Assembly: GCF_900302455.1 (NCBI RefSeq) | Contig: NZ_ONZG01000004.1 | Coordinates: 62,001 to 126,000 of the forward strand | Length of the DNA stretch: 64,000 nt | DNA from: Falsiruegeria mediterranea M17 | GTDB taxonomy: Bacteria > Pseudomonadota > Alphaproteobacteria > Rhodobacterales > Rhodobacteraceae | Direction of reading: 5' to 3' | Part shown: in pieces, positions 44,960 through 53,947 of the stretch | How the letters are laid out: every line of letters begins with the position of its first letter | Numbering within the stretch: the stretch's first letter is position 1 | Notes under the pieces: model-generated | The model's input: the letters and a program-made list of their open reading frames with translations, nothing else | What the model was told of the DNA's origin: nothing | Databases searched by the model: none | Made by a program: the position numbers and the translations under genes

Positions 44960-47283
44960 TAGTCTGCGGTCAAAAGCGGAGGCTTGTCACCCGAAATGCG
45001 CGGCTTGTCAGGACCGTCGATCTGCAGATCCAGCTCACCATCCTTGACGCCGACACGAACGACGCCACCCTTGGCCAGTTTGCCAAACAGCAACTCCTCG
45101 GCGAGCGGCTTCTTGATGTGTTCCTGGATCACACGACCAAGCGGGCGGGCGCCCATTTTGTCGTCATACCCTTTGTCAGCAAGCCATGCGGCTGCGGGGC
45201 GCGTCAGCTCAATGGACACGTTGCGGTCCATCAACTGCGCTTCAAGCTGCAACACGAACTTTTCGACCACCTGCAAGATGACTTCTTTCGGCAGCGGCGC
45301 AAAGGAGATCACGGCATCCAGACGGTTGCGGAATTCGGGCGTGAATGTCCGCTCGATGGCGGCGGTATCTTCACCCTCGCGGCGATCACGGGCAAAGCCG
45401 ATGGCGGCCTTGGCTTGTTCCTGCGCGCCCGCGTTCGACGTCATGATCAGCACCACGTTGCGGAAATTCACCGTCCGACCGTTGTGATCGGTCAACTCGC
45501 CGTGGTCCATAACCTGGAGCAAGATGTTGAACACATCCGGGTGCGCCTTTTCGATCTCGTCCAGTAGCAACACACAGTGTGGATGCTGGTCGACGCCGTC
45601 GGTCAGCATGCCACCCTGGTCGAACCCGACATAGCCCGGAGGGGCACCGATCAGACGGGACACCGCGTGCTTCTCCATGTATTCCGACATGTCAAAGCGC
45701 AGCAACTCCACACCCAGCGTATCGGCCAATTGCTTGGCGACCTCGGTCTTGCCGACGCCTGTTGGGCCGGCAAACAGGTAGTTGCCGATGGGCTTTTCAG
45801 GCTCTCGCAGACCGGCACGGGCCAGTTTGATGGCGCTCGACAGGGCCTCGATGGCGTTGTCCTGACCAAACACCACACGTTTCAGGCTGGCCTCAAGATC
45901 CTTGAGCACCTCGGCGTCGTCCTTGGTGACGTTCTTGGGCGGAATGCGGGCGATCTTGGCCACAACGGCCTCGATCTCTTTCACGCCGATCGTCTTGCGA
46001 CGCTTGCTTTCGGCCACCAGATGCTGCGCGGCTCCGGCCTCGTCAATGACGTCGATGGCCTTGTCGGGCAGTTTGCGGTCGTTGATGTAGCGTGCCGACA
46101 GTTCAACCGCGGTCTTGATCGCATCCGCGGTGTACTTGATGTCGTGGTGCTCTTCGAAGTAGGGCTTCAGACCCTTCAGGATTTTCACGCTGTCTTCAAC
46201 CGTGGGTTCGTTCACGTCGATTTTCTGGAACCGGCGGCTCAGCGCGCGGTCCTTTTCGAAATGCTGGCGGAATTCCTTGTAGGTGGTCGACCCCATGGTG
46301 CGCAACTTGCCGCCCTGCAAGGCAGGTTTCAGCAGGTTCGAGGCATCCATGGCACCACCCGAGGTGGCACCCGCGCCGATGACAGTGTGGATCTCGTCGA
46401 TGAACAGCACGGCGTCGGGGTGATCTTCAAGCTCGGTCACAACCGCTTTCAGACGCTCCTCAAAGTCACCGCGATATCGCGTACCGGCCAGCAGTGCACC
46501 CATGTCGAGCGAATAGATTGTTGTGTTCGACAGAACCTCGGGCGTGTTGCCGTTGACGATCTTGCGGGCCAGACCCTCGGCGATCGCCGTTTTACCCACG
46601 CCTGGATCCCCCACCAACAGTGGATTGTTCTTGCGGCGGCGGCACAGCACCTGAATACAGCGCTCGACCTCGGAATCGCGGCCGATCAGCGGGTCAATGT
46701 CGCCTTCGCGCGATTTGGCATTCAGGTCGACACAGTATTTGGCCAGCGCGCTTTCTTTTTGCTCGCCCTCGGTCGTGGCGGTGTGCACCTCTTCTTCGGC
46801 GTCGGTGGCACCGGAGACAGGGCGGCTTTCGCCGAATTCGGGGTCCTTGGCGACACCATGGGCGATGAAATTCACCGCGTCATAGCGGGTCATGTCCTGC
46901 TCTTGCAGGAAATAGGCGGCGTTGCTTTCGCGTTCGGCAAAGATCGCGACAAGCACGTTGGCGCCGGTCACCTCGGTGCGGCCAGATGACTGTACATGGA
47001 TCGCAGCGCGCTGGATCACACGCTGGAAGGCGGCCGTCGGAACCGCCTCGGATCCGTCTATGTCCGTGACAAGGTTCGACAAATCCTCGTCGATGAACTC
47101 GACCAGGGTGCCGCGAAGCTCGCTTAAGTCCACGCTACAGGCCTTCATGACGCGCACTGCATCAGGCTCGTCCAGAAGCGCCAGAAGCAGATGCTCCAGC
47201 GTGGCAAATTCGTGACGCCGTTCGTTTGCCGCCGCCAGGGCTGCGTGAATGGCTTGTTCAAGTGTGCTCGAGAATGAAGGCAC
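44959..47283 (-). CDS. clpA: ATP-dependent Clp protease ATP-binding subunit ClpA
   Basis: This 774-residue AAA+ unfoldase has an N-terminal repeat domain ([21 protein letters not shown]) and AAA domain 1 (Walker A GDPGVGKT 225-232, Walker B VLFIDE near 292-297). AAA domain 2 follows (Walker A GPTGVGKT 506-513). The ClpP-docking loop IGF is present at about 628-630. These mark ClpA rather than ClpB. The start is a GTG at 47283 preceded by AGGAG; with it the protein begins [10 protein letters not shown], the usual ClpA start. No clpS is adjacent; gloB lies upstream. Confidence 0.95.
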   Translation of the reverse strand: MPSFSSTLEQAIHAALAAANERRHEFATLEHLLLALLDEPDAVRVMKACSVDLSELRGTLVEFIDEDLSNLVTDIDGSEAVPTAAFQRVIQRAAIHVQSSGRTEVTGANVLVAIFAERESNAAYFLQEQDMTRYDAVNFIAHGVAKDPEFGESRPVSGATDAEEEVHTATTEGEQKESALAKYCVDLNAKSREGDIDPLIGRDSEVERCIQVLCRRRKNNPLLVGDPGVGKTAIAEGLARKIVNGNTPEVLSNTTIYSLDMGALLAGTRYRGDFEERLKAVVTELEDHPDAVLFIDEIHTVIGAGATSGGAMDASNLLKPALQGGKLRTMGSTTYKEFRQHFEKDRALSRRFQKIDVNEPTVEDSVKILKGLKPYFEEHHDIKYTADAIKTAVELSARYINDRKLPDKAIDVIDEAGAAQHLVAESKRRKTIGVKEIEAVVAKIARIPPKNVTKDDAEVLKDLEASLKRVVFGQDNAIEALSSAIKLARAGLREPEKPIGNYLFAGPTGVGKTEVAKQLADTLGVELLRFDMSEYMEKHAVSRLIGAPPGYVGFDQGGMLTDGVDQHPHCVLLLDEIEKAHPDVFNILLQVMDHGELTDHNGRTVNFRNVVLIMTSNAGAQEQAKAAIGFARDRREGEDTAAIERTFTPEFRNRLDAVISFAPLPKEVILQVVEKFVLQLEAQLMDRNVSIELTRPAAAWLADKGYDDKMGARPLGRVIQEHIKKPLAEELLFGKLAKGGVVRVGVKDGELDLQIDGPDKPRISGDKPPLLTAD

Positions 47284-47457
47284 GCGGGTGCTCCTCTGTC
47301 TTGGGTCGGGCGGGGCGTGGGATGGAGGCACCCCCAACAGCCAACCATGTCCTCATAGTATTAGAGTTTGGTTGATGTTTGCCCGGCTTCAAGGGTTTTC
47401 TTTCATTTAGCGGTCACATTTGTTGTGACTGTTGTTGTGAACCGGGCTGCGAAGGGA

Positions 47458-48225
47458 TCAGAATTTGTCCTTGCGCGACCGGATTTCGGTGAACACAGCC
47501 GCCGGATCGGCGCCAAACATGCCCAGATTGGCTGCAATACCCGGCTCTGCGGCGCGCAGAAAGGGGTTAGTTGCCAATTCCAGTGCCAAAGACGATGGAA
47601 CGGTGGGTTTACCAGCGGCGCGGGCTTGGGCGATATCGGCCACGCGGGTTTGTAGATCGGCATTCTCAGGCTCGATTGTAACCGCAAAGGCGCCATTGGA
47701 TTGGGTGTATTCGTGGCCCGAACATACTGTAGTTTCGGGGGGCAGGGCGGCCATTTTGCACAGCGAGGCCCACATTTGGTCCGGGGTGCCCTCGAACAGG
47801 CGGCCACAGCCCAGTGCCATCAGGCTGTCGGCGGTGAACAGAACCGAGCTTGCAGGCATGTGAAAGGCGATGTGGCCGACAGTGTGGCCCGAAACGTCCA
47901 TGACATGCACGGCTTCGCCGCCAAATTCGAATGTGTCCCCGTCCTTCACTTGGGCATCCAGGGCAGGCAGGCGGTGCGCGTCTGCGGCGGCCCCGATGAC
48001 CTTTGCGGGGTGTTTGGCCAGAATGCCGCCCAAACCGTCCACATGGTCCCAATGGTGATGCGTCAGTAACACGTGGCTGAGCGACCATCCGCGCGCCTCA
48101 AGCTCGGCCAGGATGGGCCCGGCTTCGGGGGCGTCCACAAGCGCGGTTTCTCCGCTTGCGTCATCATGGGCCAGAAAGGCATAGTTGTCTGAGAGGCAGG
48201 GAATGGTGACGATCTCGAGAGGCAT
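47458..48225 (-). CDS. gloB: Hydroxyacylglutathione hydrolase (glyoxalase II)
   Basis: This 255-residue metallo-beta-lactamase-fold enzyme has the binuclear metal motif THHHWDHVDG (His56, His58, Asp60, His61) and further ligands in DVSGHTVGHIAF and SGHEYTQSN. The C-terminal half has the glutathione-binding features of glyoxalase II. It hydrolyses S-lactoylglutathione to lactate and glutathione in methylglyoxal detoxification. It is divergent from the methyltransferase gene and followed by clpA after 174 bp. Confidence 0.93.
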   Translation of the reverse strand: MPLEIVTIPCLSDNYAFLAHDDASGETALVDAPEAGPILAELEARGWSLSHVLLTHHHWDHVDGLGGILAKHPAKVIGAAADAHRLPALDAQVKDGDTFEFGGEAVHVMDVSGHTVGHIAFHMPASSVLFTADSLMALGCGRLFEGTPDQMWASLCKMAALPPETTVCSGHEYTQSNGAFAVTIEPENADLQTRVADIAQARAAGKPTVPSSLALELATNPFLRAAEPGIAANLGMFGADPAAVFTEIRSRKDKF

Positions 48226-48287
48226 GGCCTTTTGACCTTTCGTTGCTAAACTGATCCGCAGCTTGGCTGATCATACGGGCGTCCGCA

Positions 48288-49034
48288 ATGCATCTTGATG
48301 TGCAGGATCTTAGGAATTTTTACTACCGCAGCACATTGGGACGTGCGGCGCAGGCAGCTGTGCGCGGTCGTGTGCAAGCGATCTGGCCGCAAGCCACCGG
48401 GCAGACCATCGCGGGGTTCGGCTTTGCCGTGCCGTTGCTGCGCCCCTATCTGGGCGATGCGCGTCGGGTGATCGGGCTGATGCCTGGGCCACAGGGGGTG
48501 ATGGCCTGGCCTGCGGGGCAACCCAATGTCTCGGTCCTGGTCGAAGAGACGCTTTGGCCGATCGAGACGGGACATATCGACCGGCTGATCGTGATGCACG
48601 GGCTGGAAACGTCCGAACGGCCTTCGGACTTGCTGGATGAATGCTGGCGGGTTCTGGGCCCGGGAGGCAGGGCGCTGTTTGTGGTGCCAAACCGGGCGGG
48701 CCTATGGTCGCGGTCGGACAAGACACCGTTCGGCTACGGCCGCCCCTATACGCTCACCCAGCTTGAGGCGCAGTTGCGAAAGCATGAGTTCGAGCCCGAG
48801 TTCCACTGCTCGGCACTGTATCACCCGCCGTCCTTCAAACGCTTCTGGCTGAAATCCGGCCCGCTGTTGGAGCGCACCGGAACACGTATCCCGACGATCA
48901 TGGCAGGCGGCGTCTTTTTGGTCGAAGTGTCCAAACGTCTGCATCCGCCACGGGGCGCGGGGATCAAGGACAAGGTGCCAAGCCGCATCCGCATCCTCGA
49001 AGGCCTGTCCAACCCGCTGCCAAAACCGGCCTGA
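48288..49034 (+). CDS. Class I SAM-dependent methyltransferase-like protein
   Basis: This 248-residue protein has a Rossmann-like methyltransferase core: [44 protein letters not shown]. That is the region after motif III of class I methyltransferases. The SAM-binding loop near the N-terminus ([16 protein letters not shown]) lacks the usual GxGxG, so binding may be altered. The family occurs next to gloB in Rhodobacteraceae as I recall; substrate unknown. Its last ~35 bases are repeated at 51142-51176 between the two RTX genes. Confidence 0.82.
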   Translation: MHLDVQDLRNFYYRSTLGRAAQAAVRGRVQAIWPQATGQTIAGFGFAVPLLRPYLGDARRVIGLMPGPQGVMAWPAGQPNVSVLVEETLWPIETGHIDRLIVMHGLETSERPSDLLDECWRVLGPGGRALFVVPNRAGLWSRSDKTPFGYGRPYTLTQLEAQLRKHEFEPEFHCSALYHPPSFKRFWLKSGPLLERTGTRIPTIMAGGVFLVEVSKRLHPPRGAGIKDKVPSRIRILEGLSNPLPKPA

Positions 49035-49061
49035 CCCTATAGCGTTTCGGTTTTGAAGTGA

Positions 49062-49109
49062 GGCACGAATACCCTGCTGCGCCTTTGGCATTCTCGGGAC
49101 ATTCGTGCC
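49062..49109. repeat. Inverted repeat downstream of the methyltransferase gene
   Basis: The perfect 9-bp arms GGCACGAAT and ATTCGTGCC flank a 30-base spacer between the methyltransferase stop and the convergent RTX gene. There is no T-run after it. It could be a weak transcription barrier or the remnant of a small mobile element; no target duplication was found. Confidence 0.4.
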
Positions 49110-49119
49110 GTTGAATGAT

Positions 49120-50238
49120 TCAGGTAAAGCCTGAAACACTTTGGAACACCACATCACGGTTGATGGTGAAAAGATCAATTGAGGCCTCAAGTTGGGGGGC
49201 TGTCCGCACCTCCAGCAGATCCTGACCGCTTTGCGTGCTGATTGTGATCAGCTGATAGGGTGATCGAGGGGCGTCCACCTGGGTGGCTGTGATTGACAGA
49301 TCACCGGTCACCTCGGGTGGCAGGTTCAGGACCACCTCGCTGTTGGGGAAATACGGGCCATCCAGCAGTGCCGGACCCTGGGCCAGGTCTTCGGGATAGA
49401 CGTTCAGCGTGTACTGCCCATCGCCAAAGTCGGCGATTGTGTCCCCTGGGCCGATCACATAGCTATCGAACCCGGGCCCGCCGGCAAAGCTGTTGGTGCC
49501 CGAGCCGCGTTCGGCCACAAAGCTGTCATCGCCGTACCCGCCGTCGGCCGACACATCGCCCGCGCGCGCGACGATAGTATCATCACCGTTGCCGCCATAG
49601 GCATAGGATGTGTCACCGGGCAGGGTGAGCACATCATTGCCTGCGCCGCCATCGACGTTGATGTTTTCGCCAATGGCTACAAAGCTGTCATTGCCATCAC
49701 CAAGGCGAACAATTGCATTGTCGCTGTCTGACGTGACCTGGTCATCGCCCGCGCCGGTTACCACGGCTTCGCCTGCATCAGCGACCAGAACGTCATTCTC
49801 GTCTGTGCCGACTTCCAAGGTAAGGGGTGTGCCCTCGGGGTATCCGTTGATGACAATTTGGTCGTCACTCAAGGTCGGCACGCCCTCGAGCCGGATCAAG
49901 AACGAAAGTGGCTCGTCGGATCGCGCCCATCCCGCGGGAGAGTTGAAGAGGTAATGCGCAATCACATCCGTATGGCTGCCGTCCTCTGCTGGTTCAATCT
50001 CGATTTCTGACAGAGTTATGTGCTCCTCCTCTTCGATGGCCAGCTGCTCGGTTTGGGGGTCGAAATCGGTGATTGTAACGGTCTGTAGTATATTACGTTC
50101 GTAATCCTCGTCTGCTGTGTCGGCGGGCTCGGCGTCTGACGTGTCCGCAGGGTCATCAGATGGAGGCGGGGCGTCGTAGGCATTCCTTCCCGATTGCTCA
50201 TCAGGGTAAATGCTCGTTTTGAAGCCAAACCGATCCAC
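49120..50238 (-). CDS. C-terminal part of the interrupted RTX gene (372 residues from an internal GTG)
   Basis: This segment has an intact frame of 372 residues from a GTG at 50238. A sequence like AGGTGGGG lies five bases upstream, so independent initiation is conceivable, although these bases also encode the Gly-Gly repeat. It contains the TITDFDPQTEQLAIEEEE domain, a second RTX-like block (GGAGNDVLTLPG, GGNGDDTIVARAG, GGYGDDSFVAERG) and the family C-terminal domain ending NRDVVFQSVSGFT. Without the upstream part it has no export signal, which argues against a functional separate gene. Confidence 0.55.
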   Translation of the reverse strand: MDRFGFKTSIYPDEQSGRNAYDAPPPSDDPADTSDAEPADTADEDYERNILQTVTITDFDPQTEQLAIEEEEHITLSEIEIEPAEDGSHTDVIAHYLFNSPAGWARSDEPLSFLIRLEGVPTLSDDQIVINGYPEGTPLTLEVGTDENDVLVADAGEAVVTGAGDDQVTSDSDNAIVRLGDGNDSFVAIGENINVDGGAGNDVLTLPGDTSYAYGGNGDDTIVARAGDVSADGGYGDDSFVAERGSGTNSFAGGPGFDSYVIGPGDTIADFGDGQYTLNVYPEDLAQGPALLDGPYFPNSEVVLNLPPEVTGDLSITATQVDAPRSPYQLITISTQSGQDLLEVRTAPQLEASIDLFTINRDVVFQSVSGFT

Positions 50239-50391
50239 GCCGTCCCCACCTGTCAGGGTGATCCGTCCTATTTCGTCGGCGAAGTTTTCTGCAACGCTGG
50301 CAAAAAGGGTATCTTCTCCCGCACCCCCGTCAGCCTTTCCGCTGTAGGCAAGTATGCGGTCGTTGCCCTCTCCGCCAGAGGCGTTGGTGCT

Positions 50392-50994
50392 TTAGGTGCC
50401 GCCGTCCGCCGGTGCACTGGTCAGAACATCGTCACCTGCGCCTCCGGACAATCTGGAGCCGTCTGCGCCAAAGAGAGTATCGTTTCCATCGCCACCACTC
50501 GCACGCCCTGAGCTGATGGAAAGAACGTCATTTCCTGCACCTCCGTATAACAGGCTTTCATCCCCGCGGATGGTATCATCACCCTCGCCACCGCTTAATT
50601 CACTCCGGCTGAAACCCGAGAGGCGGTCATTACCCGCTTCACCGTAAATAGTGGCTTCATCACCGCCCGAGATTGTATCGTCACCGTCTCCGCCATATGA
50701 CCGGCCGCCGTCGTCGGCCTTAATGCTGTCATTGCCGCTTCCACCTCGTACCGAGGCATTGTCGCCCACATCCAATGTGTCATCACCGCCCAGGGCGTCA
50801 AAGGATCCACCGTCCTCAACGGATATTTGGTCTTCACCAGCGGTGCCAAGTGGAAACTCTGGCGGAACAGGTGCATCCGGCTCGTCTGGAGTGTCGTCCA
50901 TAGGCAGCAGCTCGTCGTCGGATTGGTTCGAAGAATCGACCATGGATCCAATGGCAATTGCCCCAACAACGGTCGCTAGAATGGCTGCAATCAT
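50392..50994 (-). CDS. N-terminal part of the interrupted RTX gene (200 residues if translated to the TAA)
   Basis: If translation ends at the TAA, the product is a 200-residue protein. It has a hydrophobic N-terminus (MIAAILATVVGAIAIGSMV) that can act as signal anchor. An acidic, Pro-rich linker (DDELLPMDDTPDEPDAP) and about eight RTX-like calcium-binding nonapeptides (GGxGxDxLx, e.g. GGAGNDVLS, GGDGNDTLF) follow. The ATG has AGGA seven bases upstream. Such a fragment could still be exported and bind calcium, but it lacks the C-terminal domain of the family. Confidence 0.7.
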   Translation of the reverse strand: MIAAILATVVGAIAIGSMVDSSNQSDDELLPMDDTPDEPDAPVPPEFPLGTAGEDQISVEDGGSFDALGGDDTLDVGDNASVRGGSGNDSIKADDGGRSYGGDGDDTISGGDEATIYGEAGNDRLSGFSRSELSGGEGDDTIRGDESLLYGGAGNDVLSISSGRASGGDGNDTLFGADGSRLSGGAGDDVLTSAPADGGT

Positions 50995-51141
50995 AAATGC
51001 GTCCTGAAATGCTAATCTGGAAATTGACGCTAAAGCGATTCAAGTGGGACTGCAGCCATATGGCGAGAAACAGATTGATGTTTCGCGGGCATCAGTCGGC
51101 CAGTTCCCTGCGAAACCGCGCGGGTGATTTTTTCGAGCGCA

Positions 51142-51176
51142 GTGTCCAAGCGCTGCCAAAGCTGGCCTGACCCTAG
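51142..51176. repeat. Duplicated copy of the methyltransferase 3' end
   Basis: These 35 bases match the end of the methyltransferase gene (49005-49040) at about 30 of 36 aligned positions with one single-base gap. They end in the same CTGACCCTA; the copy still reads Leu-Pro-Lys-Leu-Ala-stop on the plus strand, against Leu-Pro-Lys-Pro-Ala-stop in the original. The stop codon of the second RTX gene (minus strand) lies inside the copied segment. The copy marks the border of a tandem duplication of the RTX gene. Confidence 0.65.
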
Positions 51177-52948
51177 AACACCACATCGCGGTTGATGGTG
51201 AACAGGTCAAGCGAGGCCTCGACGTCTTGTTTCGTGTTCACCGTCAGCAGATCCTGACTGCTTTGCGTAGTAACGGTGATCGCTTGAAACGGGAACCGTT
51301 CCCCTTCAACCATCACGGACCGGAGCGAAAGATCCCCTGTCACGTCTGGAGGGAGGTTCAAAATCACATCGGCCTCAGGCAAATACACGCCGTCAATGAG
51401 GGCTGGGGAACCCTCAAGATCCTCGGGATAGACGTTCAGCGTATAGTTTCCATCTGTCGCAAGGTTAACCGTATCCCCAAGACCGATTTCGAATGTGTTG
51501 AAGCCTGAGCCACCATAGAAAACGCTTGCCTCGGTGCCGCGTTCCGAGACGAGTGTGTCATCGCCGGTACCGCCATGGACAGTCACATTCTCGCCGTGGG
51601 CGGTGATGGTATCACTACCGTTTCCACCATAAGCGTATGAGCCCTCTCCAGACAGCGAGATCGAGTCATCCCCCATGCCACCATAGATGCTGACGGTGCG
51701 CGCTGTGGCCAAGACAGTGTCGTTGCCGCCTCCTGCGTGGACGGTAGAGTTGTCCTGGGACGTCATTACCTGGTCGTCACCTGAACCGGTCAACACATAC
51801 GTGTCTGATGCAGCAACAAGGGTGTCATCACCTTGGGTGCCACTTTGCAAGGCCAGTGTGGTTCCATCGGACGAGTTGACAACCCTGATGTCCTCTTCGC
51901 TGAGGGACGAGACGCCGTCGAGGCGAATTGCGAAAGATGGGTGGTAATCGTCTCTATGACGGCCCTTAATCAAATCCTCTTCGAATTGAGCAATGACATC
52001 GGTATAGCTGCCGTCAGCAGCCGGTTGGATTTCCAGCGACTCTAAGGGGGCACTGTCGTGATCTTCGATCAAGAGCTGCTCGGTCTCGGGGTCGAAATCG
52101 GTGATCGTGACCAGTGGGGGTGAGGTAAGCGGATCCGGACCTGCCCAACCACGTTCAGCGGAACCAAAAGATACAGTGAAACTGTCGGTTCCTTCTCCGC
52201 CGGTCAGCGTGATCAGATCAGTACGGTCTAACAGGTCATCGTCGACTTCGGCCATGAGCACGTCATCGCCCGCCCCCCCGTGGCCCAATCCAGCCCATAT
52301 GGTTAGCGTGTCGTTGCCGTCGTTACCGAAGGCGGACAAGTGCTTCTGATCGGGGATATACCAAGCTGTCTCGATCTCGTCATCGCCGGCGCCACCGTGC
52401 AACGTGCTCCCGTTCAACCCATAGAGAGTATCATTGCCGTCTCCTCCAAAAGCAACCGAGCTTGAGGTGACCCATAAGCGGTCATCCCCGTCTTCGCCGC
52501 GTAAGGTCGTGTTGGACGTACCCGAAGTGTTGCCCAGGCTGTCGTCGCCATCTCCGCCGAAAACTCCGCTGTAGCTGTGTGCGGTAATCCGGTCGCTGCC
52601 TTCACCTCCGAACAGGGTAGAGCGATGCTCGCCAAAAATAGTGTCATCTCCGGCGCCGCCATAAACTCTCCCTTCGTCAGCAACGCTGATGCTGTCATCA
52701 CCTGCGCCACCCGAGATGGTTGCGCCATCCGACGCCTCAATTGTGTCGTCTCCAAGAAGTCCGTCAAAGGCCGCGTTGCTCCCGATGTACACGTCGTCGT
52801 CGCCTGCAGTTCCGCGGCTATTGTCCGATTCCTCCGGGGTATCATCCTGTGGGATCTGCTCGCTGTCGGCGTCGTCATCTTGAACCAAGTCGACAACAGC
52901 AACCGTTGCCGCGACCCCCATCAACGCAAACAATCCTATCAAAAGCAC
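51173..52948 (-). CDS. Membrane-anchored RTX-type calcium-binding protein (intact paralogue)
   Basis: This 591-residue protein starts (GTG) with a hydrophobic anchor or uncleaved signal (LLIGLFALMGVAATVAVVDL, residues 2-21). An acidic linker to about residue 45 follows, then RTX-like repeats to about 255 (GGAGDDSIS, GGAGDDTIF, GGDGNDTLY). Next is a TITDFDPETEQLLIED domain near 281-296 and a second repeat block, about 390-490. The last 90 residues (TVTTQSSQDLLTV, ASLDLFTINRDVVF) are shared with the neighbour. RTX nonapeptides bind calcium in beta-rolls. An N-terminal anchor instead of a C-terminal type I signal suggests export by Sec and surface or periplasmic display (inference). Confidence 0.82.
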   Translation of the reverse strand: MLLIGLFALMGVAATVAVVDLVQDDDADSEQIPQDDTPEESDNSRGTAGDDDVYIGSNAAFDGLLGDDTIEASDGATISGGAGDDSISVADEGRVYGGAGDDTIFGEHRSTLFGGEGSDRITAHSYSGVFGGDGDDSLGNTSGTSNTTLRGEDGDDRLWVTSSSVAFGGDGNDTLYGLNGSTLHGGAGDDEIETAWYIPDQKHLSAFGNDGNDTLTIWAGLGHGGAGDDVLMAEVDDDLLDRTDLITLTGGEGTDSFTVSFGSAERGWAGPDPLTSPPLVTITDFDPETEQLLIEDHDSAPLESLEIQPAADGSYTDVIAQFEEDLIKGRHRDDYHPSFAIRLDGVSSLSEEDIRVVNSSDGTTLALQSGTQGDDTLVAASDTYVLTGSGDDQVMTSQDNSTVHAGGGNDTVLATARTVSIYGGMGDDSISLSGEGSYAYGGNGSDTITAHGENVTVHGGTGDDTLVSERGTEASVFYGGSGFNTFEIGLGDTVNLATDGNYTLNVYPEDLEGSPALIDGVYLPEADVILNLPPDVTGDLSLRSVMVEGERFPFQAITVTTQSSQDLLTVNTKQDVEASLDLFTINRDVVF

Positions 52949-53386
52949 GGTAAGTTCCTAATCTGGCACATGAAATTACTGCGCTGGACGCTAAGTGGCG
53001 TCAAAGGAAATGGCAACCCCTGCGGGACCATGTGTGGTTCTGATCTGGTTTGGGGCGAGTGGCTTCCCGATCTGCGGAATCTGGACCTATTGATGAGGCC
53101 AGTTATGCGGCAACCTGACGGAAATCCGTCACAGGAATCGCAAAAACCTGCAATTTGGTAACATTTTTCAACCCCTCGACCCGACACAAACGGTCGCAGT
53201 TTCGGTAAGGTGTTGAAAATAAACAATATGTGGATAAATCCGTTACCGCTATAGGTTATTGCTAGGTCGCAAACGCTCTGCTACATCCCCCAAGAATTTG
53301 ATGCCCTGCCGCCACGGTGGGGTTTCTTCACGCCCCCGTGTTGCCTGATCTGGTGATTTCGGGGCCAACGTATCGGAAGGGTGGAC
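52949..53386. promoter_or_regulatory. Divergent intergenic region between the RTX gene and the atp operon
   Basis: This 438-bp gap must hold promoters for the RTX gene (minus strand) and atpHAGDC (plus strand). The clearest element is a perfect palindrome TGACGGA-AA-TCCGTCA at 53116-53131. Near the RTX start the elements CTAATCTGG (52958) and GACGCTAA (52987) recur upstream of the other RTX gene (51012 and 51026), so the duplicated unit carried its promoter region. An AT-rich stretch at 53205-53250 may hold the atp promoter, but no clear -35/-10 pair was chosen. Confidence 0.45.
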
Positions 53387-53947
53387 GTGTCCGAACCAGC
53401 TTCGATTTCCGCAGGCATTGCCGAGCGCTATGCCACAGCGATTTTTGAGATCGCGAAAGAGAACAACAACCTCGACGGTCTGGAAACCGGCATCAACGAT
53501 CTGGTTGCTGCCCTGGCAGACAGCGCTGATCTGCGCGACCTGCTGTCCTCGCCCGTCGTATCGCGCGCCGAGCAAGAGGCGGCCATCGCTGCTGTTGCAG
53601 ACAAGATGGGCCTGGATCCGGTTCTGAAGAACTCGCTGGGTTTGATGGCACAGAAGCGTCGCCTGTTCGTCGTGCCGCAGCTGCTGACCGCGCTGCACGA
53701 GGCACTGGCAGAGGCCCGTGGCGAAGTGACCGCAGACGTCGCATCCGCCAAGGCACTGACCAAGACTCAATTGGAAAAACTGTCCAAGACGCTGTCCGAG
53801 CGCGTGGGCAAAACCGTGACTATCAATGCGACCGTTGATGAAGATCTCATCGGCGGTCTTGTCGTTAAAGTGGGCTCGAAGATGATCGACACCTCGATCC
53901 GCTCCAAGCTCAACTCCCTCCAGAATGCAATGAAAGAGGTCGGATAA
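53387..53947 (+). CDS. atpH: ATP synthase F1 delta subunit
   Basis: This 186-residue protein has the delta/OSCP pattern: ASISAGIAERYATAIFEIAKE at the start and VGKTVTINATVDEDLIGGLVVKVGSKMIDTSI near the C-terminus. It links the F1 head to the peripheral stalk. A GTG at 53387 was preferred to one at 53381 because GGAAGGG then lies five bases upstream and the protein begins MSEPAS, as in relatives. It is the first gene of atpHAGDC and ends directly at the atpA start. Confidence 0.95.
   Translation: MSEPASISAGIAERYATAIFEIAKENNNLDGLETGINDLVAALADSADLRDLLSSPVVSRAEQEAAIAAVADKMGLDPVLKNSLGLMAQKRRLFVVPQLLTALHEALAEARGEVTADVASAKALTKTQLEKLSKTLSERVGKTVTINATVDEDLIGGLVVKVGSKMIDTSIRSKLNSLQNAMKEVG

Larger units (their letters stand above)
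49120..50994 (-). pseudogene. Membrane-anchored RTX-repeat gene broken by one in-frame stop (paralogue of 51173-52948)
   Basis: One frame runs from the ATG at 50994 to the stop at 49120, about 625 codons, and is interrupted only by TAA at 50392-50394. The 51 codons between that TAA and the next possible start (GTG, 50238) are free of stops and read on as RTX repeat (SGGEGNDRILAYSG, GGAGEDTLF, ITLTGGDGVDRFGF). This aligns with GGAGDDVL and ITLTGGEGTDSF at the matching place in the intact paralogue. The whole layout is the same: N-terminal membrane anchor, acidic linker, repeats, TITDFD domain, second repeats, C-terminal NRDVVF block. A point nonsense mutation, programmed readthrough or a sequencing error all fit. 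The two halves are also listed separately. Confidence 0.75.

Noticed and set aside
47413-47429. GTCACA-N5-TGTGAC as a CRP/FNR operator between gloB and clpA
   Set aside because: The half sites are in the reverse order to the CRP consensus and the spacer length is wrong. It also lies well upstream of clpA without a visible promoter.
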